Shown here: one piece after another, positions 57,301 through 64,000 of the stretch
Position numbering within the stretch: position 1 is the first letter of the stretch
Layout of the letters: every line of letters begins with the position of its first letter
Assembly (NCBI GenBank): GCA_025463135.1
Contig: JAOAPY010000013.1
Coordinates: 230,044-294,043 of the forward strand
DNA from: Acidobacteriota bacterium
GTDB taxonomy: Bacteria > Acidobacteriota > Blastocatellia > Pyrinomonadales > Pyrinomonadaceae
Reading direction: 5' to 3'
Length of the DNA: 64,000 bases
Notes under the pieces: model-generated
The model's database searches: none
Told to the model about the DNA's origin: nothing
The model's input: only the letters and a program-made list of their open reading frames with translations
Position numbers and translations under genes: made by a program

Positions 57301-58446
57301 GACCACAGCATCGTAGGTTGTGAAGCCCAGATTTCTCCTGAGTGCGTCCACCATCACCCGGCGCTTGTCCACTACTGCTTCACCCTCTCCTGCGTTCTCT
57401 CTGGCGAATGTTACTGCTGCTTGCGCCCGAGATTCGATCTCGTCGCCACCGAGGCTTTGTGACCGGCGCTCTTGTGCAGCTTCTGCGACACGCAACGCCT
57501 GTTCGCCGAATCGGGCATCCAGCTGCAAGTGGCGCGCTCGCATTTCTTCGCGGTCATACTGCTTGCTCATGCGGTCTGTCTTCGCCGCCGCCTGGCGCAA
57601 GCCTGCGCCTTCTTCGACGTTGATGCCCTGCTGGGCCATACGCTCTTTCATCTCGGCGGCTTCATGCTCGATCTCTTGACGGCGCGGGCTGCTAGCGGCT
57701 AGATACTCCTTACTGAAGCCATTAATTTCCGGTGCGCCGGTGCGCGCGTCCACCGTCACTTCATAGCCAAGCTTTTGCAGTTCCGTCGCCAAGACCGTGC
57801 GATAAATCGCCGTGGCGTATTGCTGGCTCCGATACAGCTCTATTGGTTGGATTGGCTTGATGCGGCCGTCTTCAGTTTGCGTCAAATTTGAGATCACCAC
57901 ATGCGTGTGAAGCTGGGGCGCGGCGTACCCGGTGGCGCGGTCAGGACGCGCCGCATCGTGCTCGAACTTGGCGGCGATCATCTTGCCTGTCGTCTCTGCC
58001 GAATTGTTGCCGCCGATACGCGCCTGGACGTACTTCTCCAACTCGGTAAGCGCCGCATTCACGCTCCGGTCATGCGCTTCCATGATCCGCTCATCAGCGC
58101 CAACTAATGCAGTGAGGGAGACACTCTTCGGCGCTGAAAAGGTTGCATCCCAGCCCGCGCGGTGCTCGCTGGTCTCAACCATTTCACCGTAAGCGTTCTC
58201 GTACTCTTTGGCTGGGACGTGCCGGACGAGCTGCAGGCCGGTGCGCGGGTCCTGACCTTCACAGAGGCGCTCGAAAGATTCCTGGTCAACTTCGCCTTCA
58301 AGGCCCCACTGCTCAGCTTGCTTACCGAACCACTCACCCTTAACGTTCTCGTCTTCGGTGTAGTAGCTCTCCTGCGTACTGGTGTATTCAGCTTGATAGT
58401 AATCTTTGGCTTGCCCTGCGCTCAGGGCTGTGCTCATCGTCATCAT
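54322..58446 (-). CDS. MobF-family conjugative relaxase-helicase (TrwC/TraI-like)
   Basis: A 1374-residue protein. The N-terminal HUH relaxase domain has tyrosine pairs (Tyr16/17, Tyr28/29), WDATFSAPKSVS around Asp100, and the metal-binding histidines His163, His180 and His182 (APQLHTHVVISN). A RecD/TraI-like helicase follows with Walker A GLAGTGKTTT and Walker B YIMDESS. The TSYSAQGKT motif of UvrD_C_2 comes next, then a long coiled-coil C-terminal part. It should nick oriT and unwind the strand for transfer. It is the last gene of the mobility operon, 62 bp after the coupling protein. Confidence 0.93.
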   Translation of the reverse strand: MMTMSTALSAGQAKDYYQAEYTSTQESYYTEDENVKGEWFGKQAEQWGLEGEVDQESFERLCEGQDPRTGLQLVRHVPAKEYENAYGEMVETSEHRAGWDATFSAPKSVSLTALVGADERIMEAHDRSVNAALTELEKYVQARIGGNNSAETTGKMIAAKFEHDAARPDRATGYAAPQLHTHVVISNLTQTEDGRIKPIQPIELYRSQQYATAIYRTVLATELQKLGYEVTVDARTGAPEINGFSKEYLAASSPRRQEIEHEAAEMKERMAQQGINVEEGAGLRQAAAKTDRMSKQYDREEMRARHLQLDARFGEQALRVAEAAQERRSQSLGGDEIESRAQAAVTFARENAGEGEAVVDKRRVMVDALRRNLGFTTYDAVVKELNERVESGEFIRLVRNGTMEELTTSQTVAMERRNLEKVAAGRGAQEPIFEGGSGPIIEEIAAGQGIALNESQRGAIETILESHDRIVGLQGLAGTGKTTTLAVLRETVERQGYQVEGFAPTGAAADLLAESGIKTSTLQKFVATTQMESDSGKKIFYIMDESSLSDTRNMFLFFKKAGPVARLLLVGDTGQHQAVEAGAPFEQFVKAGMQTATLDEIVRQQSDLKIPVEQLSKREVLSAVRTLSEQGRITEIVDDEDRLTAIAKDYLSSPKGTLVISPANKERVAINSIIHRQLQEQGIVSGDDHDLNVLVNRQDMTGTERKFALAYVPGEDVVRYNKGSKVYGVEAGEYGRVLDANHRYNTITVGLESGREITYNPERLSGVSVYKEAKRSFAVGDRIQFRAPFAEAKIKNSELGTITEIADGKLTVALARKRLVTFDSIQFRHLDHGYAVTSYSAQGKTMDRVLVNAETTETNVLLNQRMAYVAMSRARFDARVYTDSAADLGGALNRPMDKEMALEALKESQAGTPGFDKPKSVAQTRLRELTQGDTGSFSIARFRGRAIVAESNVAVAEKRMEDFEKSKHFVELEIDGEKWSLVSVDQQQRGKEREIDFSKRTVSAYRMRLYGVVHNPIKLYGIRDYKEKATKAKGRIKQAREEIQQLQPIRGKVIELIDERRDALRDAVEQQTQTARTLNSAIAVEVDLHFKEGEQFPQPEFSEKELNRLVENAITLRDSQMLKSAQDYLEGEYGKTPGGVMRLAAHAGSVEASAEASLQGASERIHRFVENREFFPVSYNSADGQEKTASLNDLAPKTLGERLASFFSPSQRLEIDAVQQALDQRHTDLLQERDTLQEFAKGAGEIAENYRENLPAMDAVTALPQFAAQEVSGIENFTAPQTVASLSTQFHEVTVSATSGGGIAAIINPAQQAAQGIDPGMAHQQSTADNHLEQARQKLDKVSAGSIAANETEMGAGAAADTEAAGSEAVAALL

Positions 58447-58508
58447 GGCCGTTATGTCTTGAAGGTTGGGTTGCTGTTGTCAGAATCTTCGTCGCTGGCG
58501 ATCTCCTT

Positions 58509-60173
58509 TCAATACTGAACCTGGCTGGCTTCCAATTCCGGATCGACCTCGCTGCTCTCCAGCGCTGCTCGCCCCGTCTCTGGCGTCATCGCGATGTCAG
58601 CCTCAGGCGACGTGCGCTGGTCATTACCGTCAGTATACGAATCTTCACCTATGTTCACGCCTAAAGTACCCGCCAGCTCCCTCCCGTTCTCAGTGATCAA
58701 ATGCTCGTGCTGGCTGGTGTCCCGCTTACCTCTCTTCGGCGCAGGCGCTGACTTCTTCTTTCTCCCTGGCCTTGCGGTGCCGCTCGCGTCCTGCTTCGTG
58801 TCTCGCCCTGCATTCTGCTGACTCGTCGCTTCGTGAGCCTCCCTGCCCGGTTCTTGCTTAGGTATAGGAAGGTTGATTTCGCTCGGCTTCATTTCACGCG
58901 CGACGTACCCTCGCGCCCCGATCCTCACGGGAGCCAGCGGCAGGCGAAACGGCACTACCACATCACCGTATTTCCAGTAGCCATGAAGGTCGGGCAAAGA
59001 CATGATCTCTTCCTTGCTGACAGCCTGTCGGTGTTCCGTGACGGTCGAGTAGTTAATGGCATCCCGGCCCTTATCCTCAACACTGGCGGTCGTCCCGATC
59101 TTCGGTTTCTCGACCTCGTATTCCCCGATTGTGTCGCTAATCCAACGGGCCGTTTCAGATTCACCGCAACGGAAGAAAAGCTTCAGCTTGGGCGCGGCCA
59201 GCATCGCTTTCGCCAGCCGGTCGTAATACTCTTCGTACTGCGTCTTGCCCTGTGTGCCCTGAACCAGTTTGAGGCCGTACTTGCGTCCCTCAGTCTGAGT
59301 TTCGTAGAGCGCAGGGAGCCGATGTAGTGAGTGGACCTCATCCACGATCACCCAGCAAGGGTGGGCCTGGCCCCATTCGGCTGAGACCGACATCAAACGC
59401 TTCATCAAGACGTTGATAAACACCGCCTGTAGCGGGCGCAAAGCTTCTCGCGTATCCATCGTCGAGGTGATGAAGATCCATCCTCGGCGCTGCGCCGCCC
59501 ATTCAGACAGGCTGATCTCTGCCACACAGTCGTCCCGCTCTGGCAGTAAACGCAACGTCTCACCGAGATCGGAGAGCACGCCCAGGACGCCGGCGCGCTG
59601 TCCGTGTGCATTCTTCGGAATGAGGTGCGCGTGCTCGGTCCCGTCAACGATCATGTCGATGGCATCCGCGCTTCGTAGCCAAGCGACCATCTGCGCCGGC
59701 GTCGGTTTGAACTCCAGCATCCGTCCGAAGATGGCGCGCGACGCTTTCAAAAAGAACCCGGAAGTTGAGGCTTGGTTCGCATCCGATTTACCTGGCAAGA
59801 AGCTTTCGGCCAAGAGCTTCTTGTCGGTCAAAGCGCGGATCTCGACTGCGGGCGACCAGTAGGGCGACCTCTTGTCGAGCGGATTGAGAATGGTGTCGCC
59901 GCGTTTTGGATTGTAGTGCCGCTTGATAAATTCACAGGCTGGATCATAGATCACGACCGCTTCAGCCGGTCGGCGCGCCGCGATCTGCAAGAGGAAGTGG
60001 TGAATCGTTTGGCTCTTGCCGGTCCCCGGATCGCCTAAGAGCATGACGTGCTCAGTCTCTTCCGCGCGCGGCATCCTGATCCACGTCGGGTGTTCTTCAA
60101 AGCCGAAGTAGTCTCTGAAGCTCGCGACCACGCGCGCGCTAAAACGCTTCTTCAATCTCAATCTACCTCTCAT
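58509..60173 (-). CDS. Type IV coupling protein ATPase domain (TrwB/TraD-like), cytoplasmic half
   Basis: A 554-residue protein with Walker A LLGDPGTGKS (about 46-55), VVIYDPACEF, Walker B CWVIVDEVHSLHRLP and KLVQGTQGKTQYEEYY, the TrwB/TraD motor pattern. A basic, low-complexity C-terminal tail (RPGRKKKSAPAPKRGKR) probably contacts DNA or relaxase. It has no membrane helix. The preceding gene, overlapping by ATGA, encodes the membrane half, so the usual single T4CP is split in two here. It should recruit the relaxase-DNA complex to a mating channel. Confidence 0.88.
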   Translation of the reverse strand: MRGRLRLKKRFSARVVASFRDYFGFEEHPTWIRMPRAEETEHVMLLGDPGTGKSQTIHHFLLQIAARRPAEAVVIYDPACEFIKRHYNPKRGDTILNPLDKRSPYWSPAVEIRALTDKKLLAESFLPGKSDANQASTSGFFLKASRAIFGRMLEFKPTPAQMVAWLRSADAIDMIVDGTEHAHLIPKNAHGQRAGVLGVLSDLGETLRLLPERDDCVAEISLSEWAAQRRGWIFITSTMDTREALRPLQAVFINVLMKRLMSVSAEWGQAHPCWVIVDEVHSLHRLPALYETQTEGRKYGLKLVQGTQGKTQYEEYYDRLAKAMLAAPKLKLFFRCGESETARWISDTIGEYEVEKPKIGTTASVEDKGRDAINYSTVTEHRQAVSKEEIMSLPDLHGYWKYGDVVVPFRLPLAPVRIGARGYVAREMKPSEINLPIPKQEPGREAHEATSQQNAGRDTKQDASGTARPGRKKKSAPAPKRGKRDTSQHEHLITENGRELAGTLGVNIGEDSYTDGNDQRTSPEADIAMTPETGRAALESSEVDPELEASQVQY

Positions 60174-60868
60174 GATTCCACCCTCCTTGGAATGAATGCC
60201 GGTAATCCAATACCACTCTCTTGGGCTCCTATCTCCCGCGCGTACTCCTTGGGTGTGAGGGCGCGTACGCCGCGCAACAGATCCCCGGCTTCGTACTCGC
60301 TATTCATTCTCAGGTCCATCTTGATCGAAACCAGCATGCCCACCGCTACGATGAGCGGAAGTGGTAAGAAACAGATCCAATACAACCCAGCGAGCGACCG
60401 GCCCCCGTAGATCTCCTGCTTCAGCCACGGGTACATCTGTTTGTCCATCTGCCACACCGCGCGCCAGTAGAAAAACGTGTGTGGTATCCCTTCGTGCAGG
60501 TTGAAAAATGGCCCCAGCTGCGGGTCGAATTTTACCCGGCCACTCTCGTCTCTGACGGGTGTCACCTGATCATCCGTACAGCCAAGAACCTGCTCTTTGC
60601 TGGTAGCCGGATTACTAATCACACGCACTAGTAGGGTGTACTTGGAAGGCTTCTGGAGTGGCAGCAATGACTTGATTGAGGCTTTTAAGTACTGCCTTAA
60701 GTAGAGCCGCTGTAGCGGCCGGTAGCCATATCTCGTCTTGAGATAGATGCCCCCAGCAGTTAAGGCAAGACCAACGACAGCCCACAGAAGGAGGTAGGTC
60801 CAGATGCGCCGCTGGAAGTTTCTAAAGCGCGTTCTTCCTTCTTCGGTGAAAGCGTTTCGGCTTGCCAT
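60170..60868 (-). CDS. Membrane-anchor half of the type IV coupling protein
   Basis: A 232-residue protein with a first helix IWTYLLLWAVVGLALTAGGI, a periplasmic loop and a second helix LAGLYWICFLPLPLIVAVGM. A cytoplasmic stretch LLRGVRALTPKEYAREIGAQ then GIGLPAFIPRR resembles the segment that leads into the ATPase domain of TraD/TrwB proteins. It ends there and the ATPase domain is encoded separately by the next, overlapping gene. The start has GGAGGATAG. It probably forms one functional coupling protein with its partner. Confidence 0.75.
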   Translation of the reverse strand: MASRNAFTEEGRTRFRNFQRRIWTYLLLWAVVGLALTAGGIYLKTRYGYRPLQRLYLRQYLKASIKSLLPLQKPSKYTLLVRVISNPATSKEQVLGCTDDQVTPVRDESGRVKFDPQLGPFFNLHEGIPHTFFYWRAVWQMDKQMYPWLKQEIYGGRSLAGLYWICFLPLPLIVAVGMLVSIKMDLRMNSEYEAGDLLRGVRALTPKEYAREIGAQESGIGLPAFIPRRVES

Positions 60869-60913
60869 CTATCCTCCTTTGGGGCATTTTCTGCACAAAT
60901 CGCGACCTTCGTT

Positions 60914-61264
60914 TTAGGTCTTTTGACCGTTTCTTTTGGCATGCATCGCTAGCGCCGCATCCGCGATCTCAGAGGCTCGCTCGTTGGCAATGGCGCGAAA
61001 CTTTTTCCACTCTTCGCCGGTCAGATTCTCGTCGGCGAGCAGTTGAAAACCCTGCGTCACGAGGTATTGAGCGCGCGCGAATTGCTCGAACAGAAAACGC
61101 TCGATCTTCGTCATCGGGTGCTCATCTCCAACCTTCTCCAGTACCACATCGCGACACCAATCGCGGGCCTTTGCCCCGGCGTCTGTGGCCGCGCTTTCGA
61201 TCTTGTTTAGCTGCTCCTCGGTTATGCGGAAGGATATGTATTGCGACTTTTTTGGCTGCGCCAT
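60914..61264 (-). CDS. Relaxosome accessory protein, ribbon-helix-helix (MobC/TrwA-like)
   Basis: A 116-residue protein. The N terminus KKSQYISFRITEEQLNKIES is a ribbon-helix-helix DNA-binding motif, followed by AKARDWCRDVVLEKVG and a helical C terminus (FLFEQFARAQYLVTQGFQLL). This is the pattern of MobC/TrwA/TraY-type accessory factors that bind oriT and help the relaxase. The start has AAGGAGAG. The sequence directly upstream contains repeated GTGCAC sites, the likely oriT. Confidence 0.75.
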   Translation of the reverse strand: MAQPKKSQYISFRITEEQLNKIESAATDAGAKARDWCRDVVLEKVGDEHPMTKIERFLFEQFARAQYLVTQGFQLLADENLTGEEWKKFRAIANERASEIADAALAMHAKRNGQKT

Positions 61265-61310
61265 TTTGCTCTCCTTACTCTATCTGACTGCTTGATGCCT
61301 GGTGGACAAC

Positions 61311-61460
61311 GTGCACATCGCGTGCACGTCGTACACAGATAATCGGGTATCTCCTCTCGATTCTCTCACTTCGCCATGTGCACAAAACGTGCCCATTGTG
61401 CACATCTGCATGAAAACCTTTAGGGGTGACGTGTCATATAAAATCAGGTGCGCAGCACCT
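61311..61460. other. Candidate oriT with inverted repeats
   Basis: This gap upstream of the relaxosome gene holds GTGCAC-atcgc-GTGCAC (61311-61327), TGTGCACA arms (61377-61384 and 61397-61404) and the hairpin AGGTGC-gca-GCACCT (61446-61460). Repeated GTGCAC words at regular places suit binding by an RHH protein, and oriT normally lies next to such genes. A nick site cannot be assigned. Confidence 0.5.
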
Positions 61461-61528
61461 CCTTAGCCTTCCACATTCTCTCGACGGAACCTCGAAGCTA
61501 AACAGAGAACGTGTTTTGTCTGGCCTCT

Positions 61529-61879
61529 TCATTGAGCTGCACCCGTCCCTTGTTGCTCCGACGGTGGCAGCGAACTCGCTCTCTCGTCCTGACTATTCCT
61601 GCCCTTCCCTTTCCCATTACTGCGAGATTTCTGCGTCAGCTTCGGCTCGGTGGCGAGTCCGGCAATCAGAGTTTCTGCGTTGCTCAGATAGTTCTCTGTC
61701 GCTCTTTTGACCGCCTGTTTAAGTTCGGTGGCGAGCGCTTCGATAACACCCCTTTGCTTGAGCAGATCGGTCAGCAGGAAGTCACAGGCGGGAAGAGTTA
61801 GCGTAATACTGAATGTCCGCACTTCACCGCTGGTTGATTCCTTGACTTCGACTTTCACGCGTTCAGATTTGCCTGCCAT
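61529..61879 (-). CDS. Hypothetical protein of the mobility region
   Basis: A 116-residue soluble protein from ATG 61879 (an alternative GTG at 61909 overlaps the upstream stop). The N-terminal half looks like beta strands (RVKVEVKESTSGEVRTFSIT), followed by a helix (DLLKQRGVIEALATELKQAV), and ends in a basic, Ser/Gly/Gln-rich tail (SRSNGKGKGRNSQDE). No family recognised. It is co-oriented with and 27 bp after the membrane-anchored protein gene. Confidence 0.6.
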   Translation of the reverse strand: MAGKSERVKVEVKESTSGEVRTFSITLTLPACDFLLTDLLKQRGVIEALATELKQAVKRATENYLSNAETLIAGLATEPKLTQKSRSNGKGKGRNSQDERASSLPPSEQQGTGAAQ

Positions 61880-61905
61880 TTCCTTTCTCCTCTCCAAACT
61901 GCAGT

Positions 61906-62583
61906 TCACTTTCGACCCTCAGGGTTCGGCAGCTTGACCGCTCGCAACGGTTCAGGCGCAAACCCCAACGCAATAACTTCAGCCTCCGGTGCGAACGGTG
62001 CGGGGACTGTAATCTCATCCAATCGGGTCGCCAGATACAGACCTGCCCCTTCCTCGCTCGTGCCGCTATAACCGTTGTCAGGCACGCGGACTAACAATGC
62101 CGGACCGTCCATTCGTTCCTTTCCGATGGAGACCACTTCGATACCAAGTGGCTCAAGCCGGTATCGCACAAAGAGCTGGCCGCGCGCGGAACTGAATCGT
62201 CCCGAGCTATCCAGTAGTTGCATCCCGGGCGGCAACAGACCGGCGGCGTTCACCCCGGATAAGAGAGCAGCGACGCTTTCCGATGTGCGCTTGTCGAGGG
62301 ATTCCTTAGCTGCGAATAGACTGGCTGCCGTGGCCAACGCGGTTGCCTCGCGAATCCGTTCTTCAGTCCTGGATACCTCGCCTTCCGACGCGGCCATGAA
62401 TGCCCGCACTTGCTGTTGCCGCTGTCTTTGGACGATCTGCTGCGCCTGGTTCTCCGTCAGGTTGACGTGGGGATCTACGGTGCCGCTTCTCTCGGGTAGA
62501 GCTATCGATAGCAACCGCGACCCAACGATCAGGGCTACGACTATTCCCACGATCAGCACTGGGGTATTGCTCCGTTGCGTCAT
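61906..62583 (-). CDS. Membrane-anchored hypothetical protein of the mobility region
   Basis: A 225-residue protein with one N-terminal helix (TPVLIVGIVVALIVGSRLLS). A Q-rich helical stalk follows (NQAQQIVQRQRQQQVRAFMA), then a periplasmic beta-rich domain (GQLFVRYRLEPLGIEVVSIG). This single-pass layout resembles envelope components of conjugation systems, but no family can be named. The start overlaps the AAA+ gene stop (ATGA). Confidence 0.6.
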   Translation of the reverse strand: MTQRSNTPVLIVGIVVALIVGSRLLSIALPERSGTVDPHVNLTENQAQQIVQRQRQQQVRAFMAASEGEVSRTEERIREATALATAASLFAAKESLDKRTSESVAALLSGVNAAGLLPPGMQLLDSSGRFSSARGQLFVRYRLEPLGIEVVSIGKERMDGPALLVRVPDNGYSGTSEEGAGLYLATRLDEITVPAPFAPEAEVIALGFAPEPLRAVKLPNPEGRK

Positions 62584-63644
62584 GGACGGACCTCCGCCAG
62601 CTCTCGGATACCCAGCGTGCCGACTTCACGCTCGCCTGCAAACGCGGCTTCGACCCAGTCGTCGATTTCGGGATGCTCTTCGTTCGCGGCCTCCTCCAAC
62701 CGGGCGAGCGCTTTGCGCAGGCTCGACAGTTCTTTCTGCTCTTTCCCCAGACAGGTGAGGTACTCCGCAATCACTTCCTCGGTAAGAAGCGGCACCCCGT
62801 CATCCACCAAGGCTGTGAGCAAGTCGATGGATTCACGCAGGCCCGGCTTGTCCCGCACTTGCGGCATGTCCCACTTGATGAGCTGCGTGATCTTGACCGT
62901 AGCAGCGATGAGATAAGGTCCGGCCTGCGGCACTCTGGCGCAGAGGATTCGCACCTCTTCCTCTGGCTTGGCTAGTTCCATCCAGGTGACGAAACAGCGT
63001 GACCGCAGCGGCTCGGAGAGCAGCTTCAGGTTGTTGCTGGTGAGCGCCGTTATGGGCGTATGCTCGCGGCGGCGGACGCCGATTACGCCTTCCAGCTTGG
63101 GCACGTTTGCCCAGCCGCGCGCCAAAGGCTGCAATAGGAGATTCTGAATCCTCAGCTCAAGCTTTTCGACCTCATCGACGATGAGCACAGGCGGAGGCTC
63201 ATTGCGCTCTGCGGCTTTTTTGGCGTAAGCGAAGGCCTCGAGGAACTCTCCCTTTTCATAGAACTCTTCGGTCCAGACGAGGGTCCGCGCAGTCTTTGCT
63301 TCGGTCCCGCTTCGGATCGACTGCTCGATGGCGCGCTCCTGCGCCCCCTCTCGCCAACTGCCAAGGACCTCGCTGGGGGTCAGCCCTTCCACTCCGGGAA
63401 CGTAGAACAGCGTAAGGTTGCAGCCTTGGGCCAGCGCCTCCCCCAGCGAAGTTTTGCCTGAGCCGCGCGGACCCCCGAACAGGATCGGATGATACTGACG
63501 CAGGGCCAGCGCCACGTCGCTCAACGCGTGCGATTGCGGCACGTACCCAGTAGCGGCCAGCACTTCGGCAAGTGCTTGCTTGCCGCATTCGCGCACCAGT
63601 CTCCGGGGATCAATGCTTGGTTTGTTTGGGTCTCTCAGTTCCAC
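62580..63644 (-). CDS. MoxR/dynein-type AAA+ ATPase
   Basis: A 354-residue ATPase. Walker A is FGGPRGSGKTS (about 55-65), Walker B is PVLIVDEVEK, and sensor/arginine-finger parts are ITALTSNNLKLLSEPLRSRC. The C-terminal lid is helical. The LRSRC element and the long insert with VWTEEFYEKGEFLEAFAYAK suggest the MoxR-like group, which remodels or loads protein complexes. It lies in the mobility operon with 4-bp overlap to the next gene. A link to conjugation is by position only. Confidence 0.75.
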   Translation of the reverse strand: MELRDPNKPSIDPRRLVRECGKQALAEVLAATGYVPQSHALSDVALALRQYHPILFGGPRGSGKTSLGEALAQGCNLTLFYVPGVEGLTPSEVLGSWREGAQERAIEQSIRSGTEAKTARTLVWTEEFYEKGEFLEAFAYAKKAAERNEPPPVLIVDEVEKLELRIQNLLLQPLARGWANVPKLEGVIGVRRREHTPITALTSNNLKLLSEPLRSRCFVTWMELAKPEEEVRILCARVPQAGPYLIAATVKITQLIKWDMPQVRDKPGLRESIDLLTALVDDGVPLLTEEVIAEYLTCLGKEQKELSSLRKALARLEEAANEEHPEIDDWVEAAFAGEREVGTLGIRELAEVRP

Positions 63645-63659
63645 CGCATTAGCCTCTGC

Positions 63660-64000
63660 TTATCGGTCCAGCACCGCTGCTGCGATCTTGCGCATCTCGG
63701 GGGACATTCTGCGCATGGCTGCTCGGATTTCTTCAGGCGAGCCAGTAGCAAGTAGGTCAGCCAACTCGCGCTCGCTTAGTCCTGTGGCTGGACGCGCCGC
63801 GTCCACGTCGGTGAGCAAGGCCAGATGCTCTCCATCCAATTCCGGGCTGGCTTCCGTGCCTTTGATCAATGCCGGCAGGTCCGTCACCATCACATAGCCC
63901 GGCGTGCCGGCTACCACCTCGACGAATCCTCGGCGCTGTTTCTGATCCATCTGACCGCCAATCACGCCGCTGATCTCGTCGGTGACAGGATTGACCGCGC
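63660..64000 (-). CDS. Hypothetical protein, 5' end outside window
   Basis: The frame is open to the right edge. In-frame sequence VNPVTDEISGVIGGQMDQKQ continues upstream of the GTG at 63965, so the true start probably lies beyond 64000. The visible part ends in an acidic helical region (LSERELADLLATGSPEEIRA) and MSPEMRKIAAAVLDR. No family recognised. It precedes the AAA+ gene by 15 bp in the same operon. Confidence 0.6.
   Translation of the reverse strand, partial: AVNPVTDEISGVIGGQMDQKQRRGFVEVVAGTPGYVMVTDLPALIKGTEASPELDGEHLALLTDVDAARPATGLSERELADLLATGSPEEIRAAMRRMSPEMRKIAAAVLDR

Overview
The window looks like a chromosomal stretch of an Acidobacteriota bacterium, probably Blastocatellia. This is an inference from gene content: PQQ-type propeller proteins, DUF4126 and DUF4404 proteins, a giant secreted RHS protein, a TPR-plus-receiver regulator, many REP-like palindromes and moderately high GC. 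No rRNA or tRNA gene was recognised.

Layout. 1-11 kb is metabolic: an MFS tail, a secreted PHB-depolymerase-type esterase, and a three-gene minus-strand operon (mannonate-type SDR, PfkB sugar kinase, LarA-type nickel hydroxyacid racemase/epimerase). A degenerate M24 peptidase, an aldo/keto reductase, small membrane proteins and a PQQ/EF-hand protein follow. 11-12 kb holds a fossil RAYT transposase between inverted REP hairpins. 12.4-21 kb is a metal-resistance region: a MerR regulator with a MerR-type promoter, a His/Met-rich periplasmic protein, then a CusA/TolC/CusB-type tripartite efflux operon with two small leading genes. The pump carries the three copper/silver methionines.

21-25.3 kb is an SDR/SnoaL/SDR operon and a STAS gene, separated by an unusual repeat block. 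Seven direct copies of a 64-bp unit face six inverted copies of a roughly 61-bp unit, and the block is bracketed by inverted copies of a leader that carries a conserved 12-codon mini-ORF. Dispersed 100-145 bp MITE-like relatives lie at 13.7, 22.6 and 25.2 kb. 25.3-29.9 kb contains an MFS exporter and several broken genes.

29.4-37 kb is an RHS/YD-repeat operon encoding a 2046-residue secreted protein with a discoidin domain, a membrane protein and a pseudopilin-like lipoprotein, preceded by a candidate sigma-54 promoter. 37.5-46.5 kb has a TPR-HTH-receiver regulator, a small secreted peptide, a sigma-54 activator, and small secreted or membrane proteins. 46.4-48 kb is a GT39-type glycosyltransferase. 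48,290-51,122 is a complete IS21-family element with a 5-bp target duplication, inserted in a relic paralogue of the sigma-54 activator.

51.7-64 kb, all on the minus strand, is one side of a conjugative or mobilizable element: MobF relaxase-helicase, a coupling protein split over two overlapping genes, an RHH relaxosome protein beside an oriT-like region, a MoxR-type AAA+ ATPase, and several unrecognised genes. No VirB-type mating-channel genes are visible; they may lie beyond the right edge.
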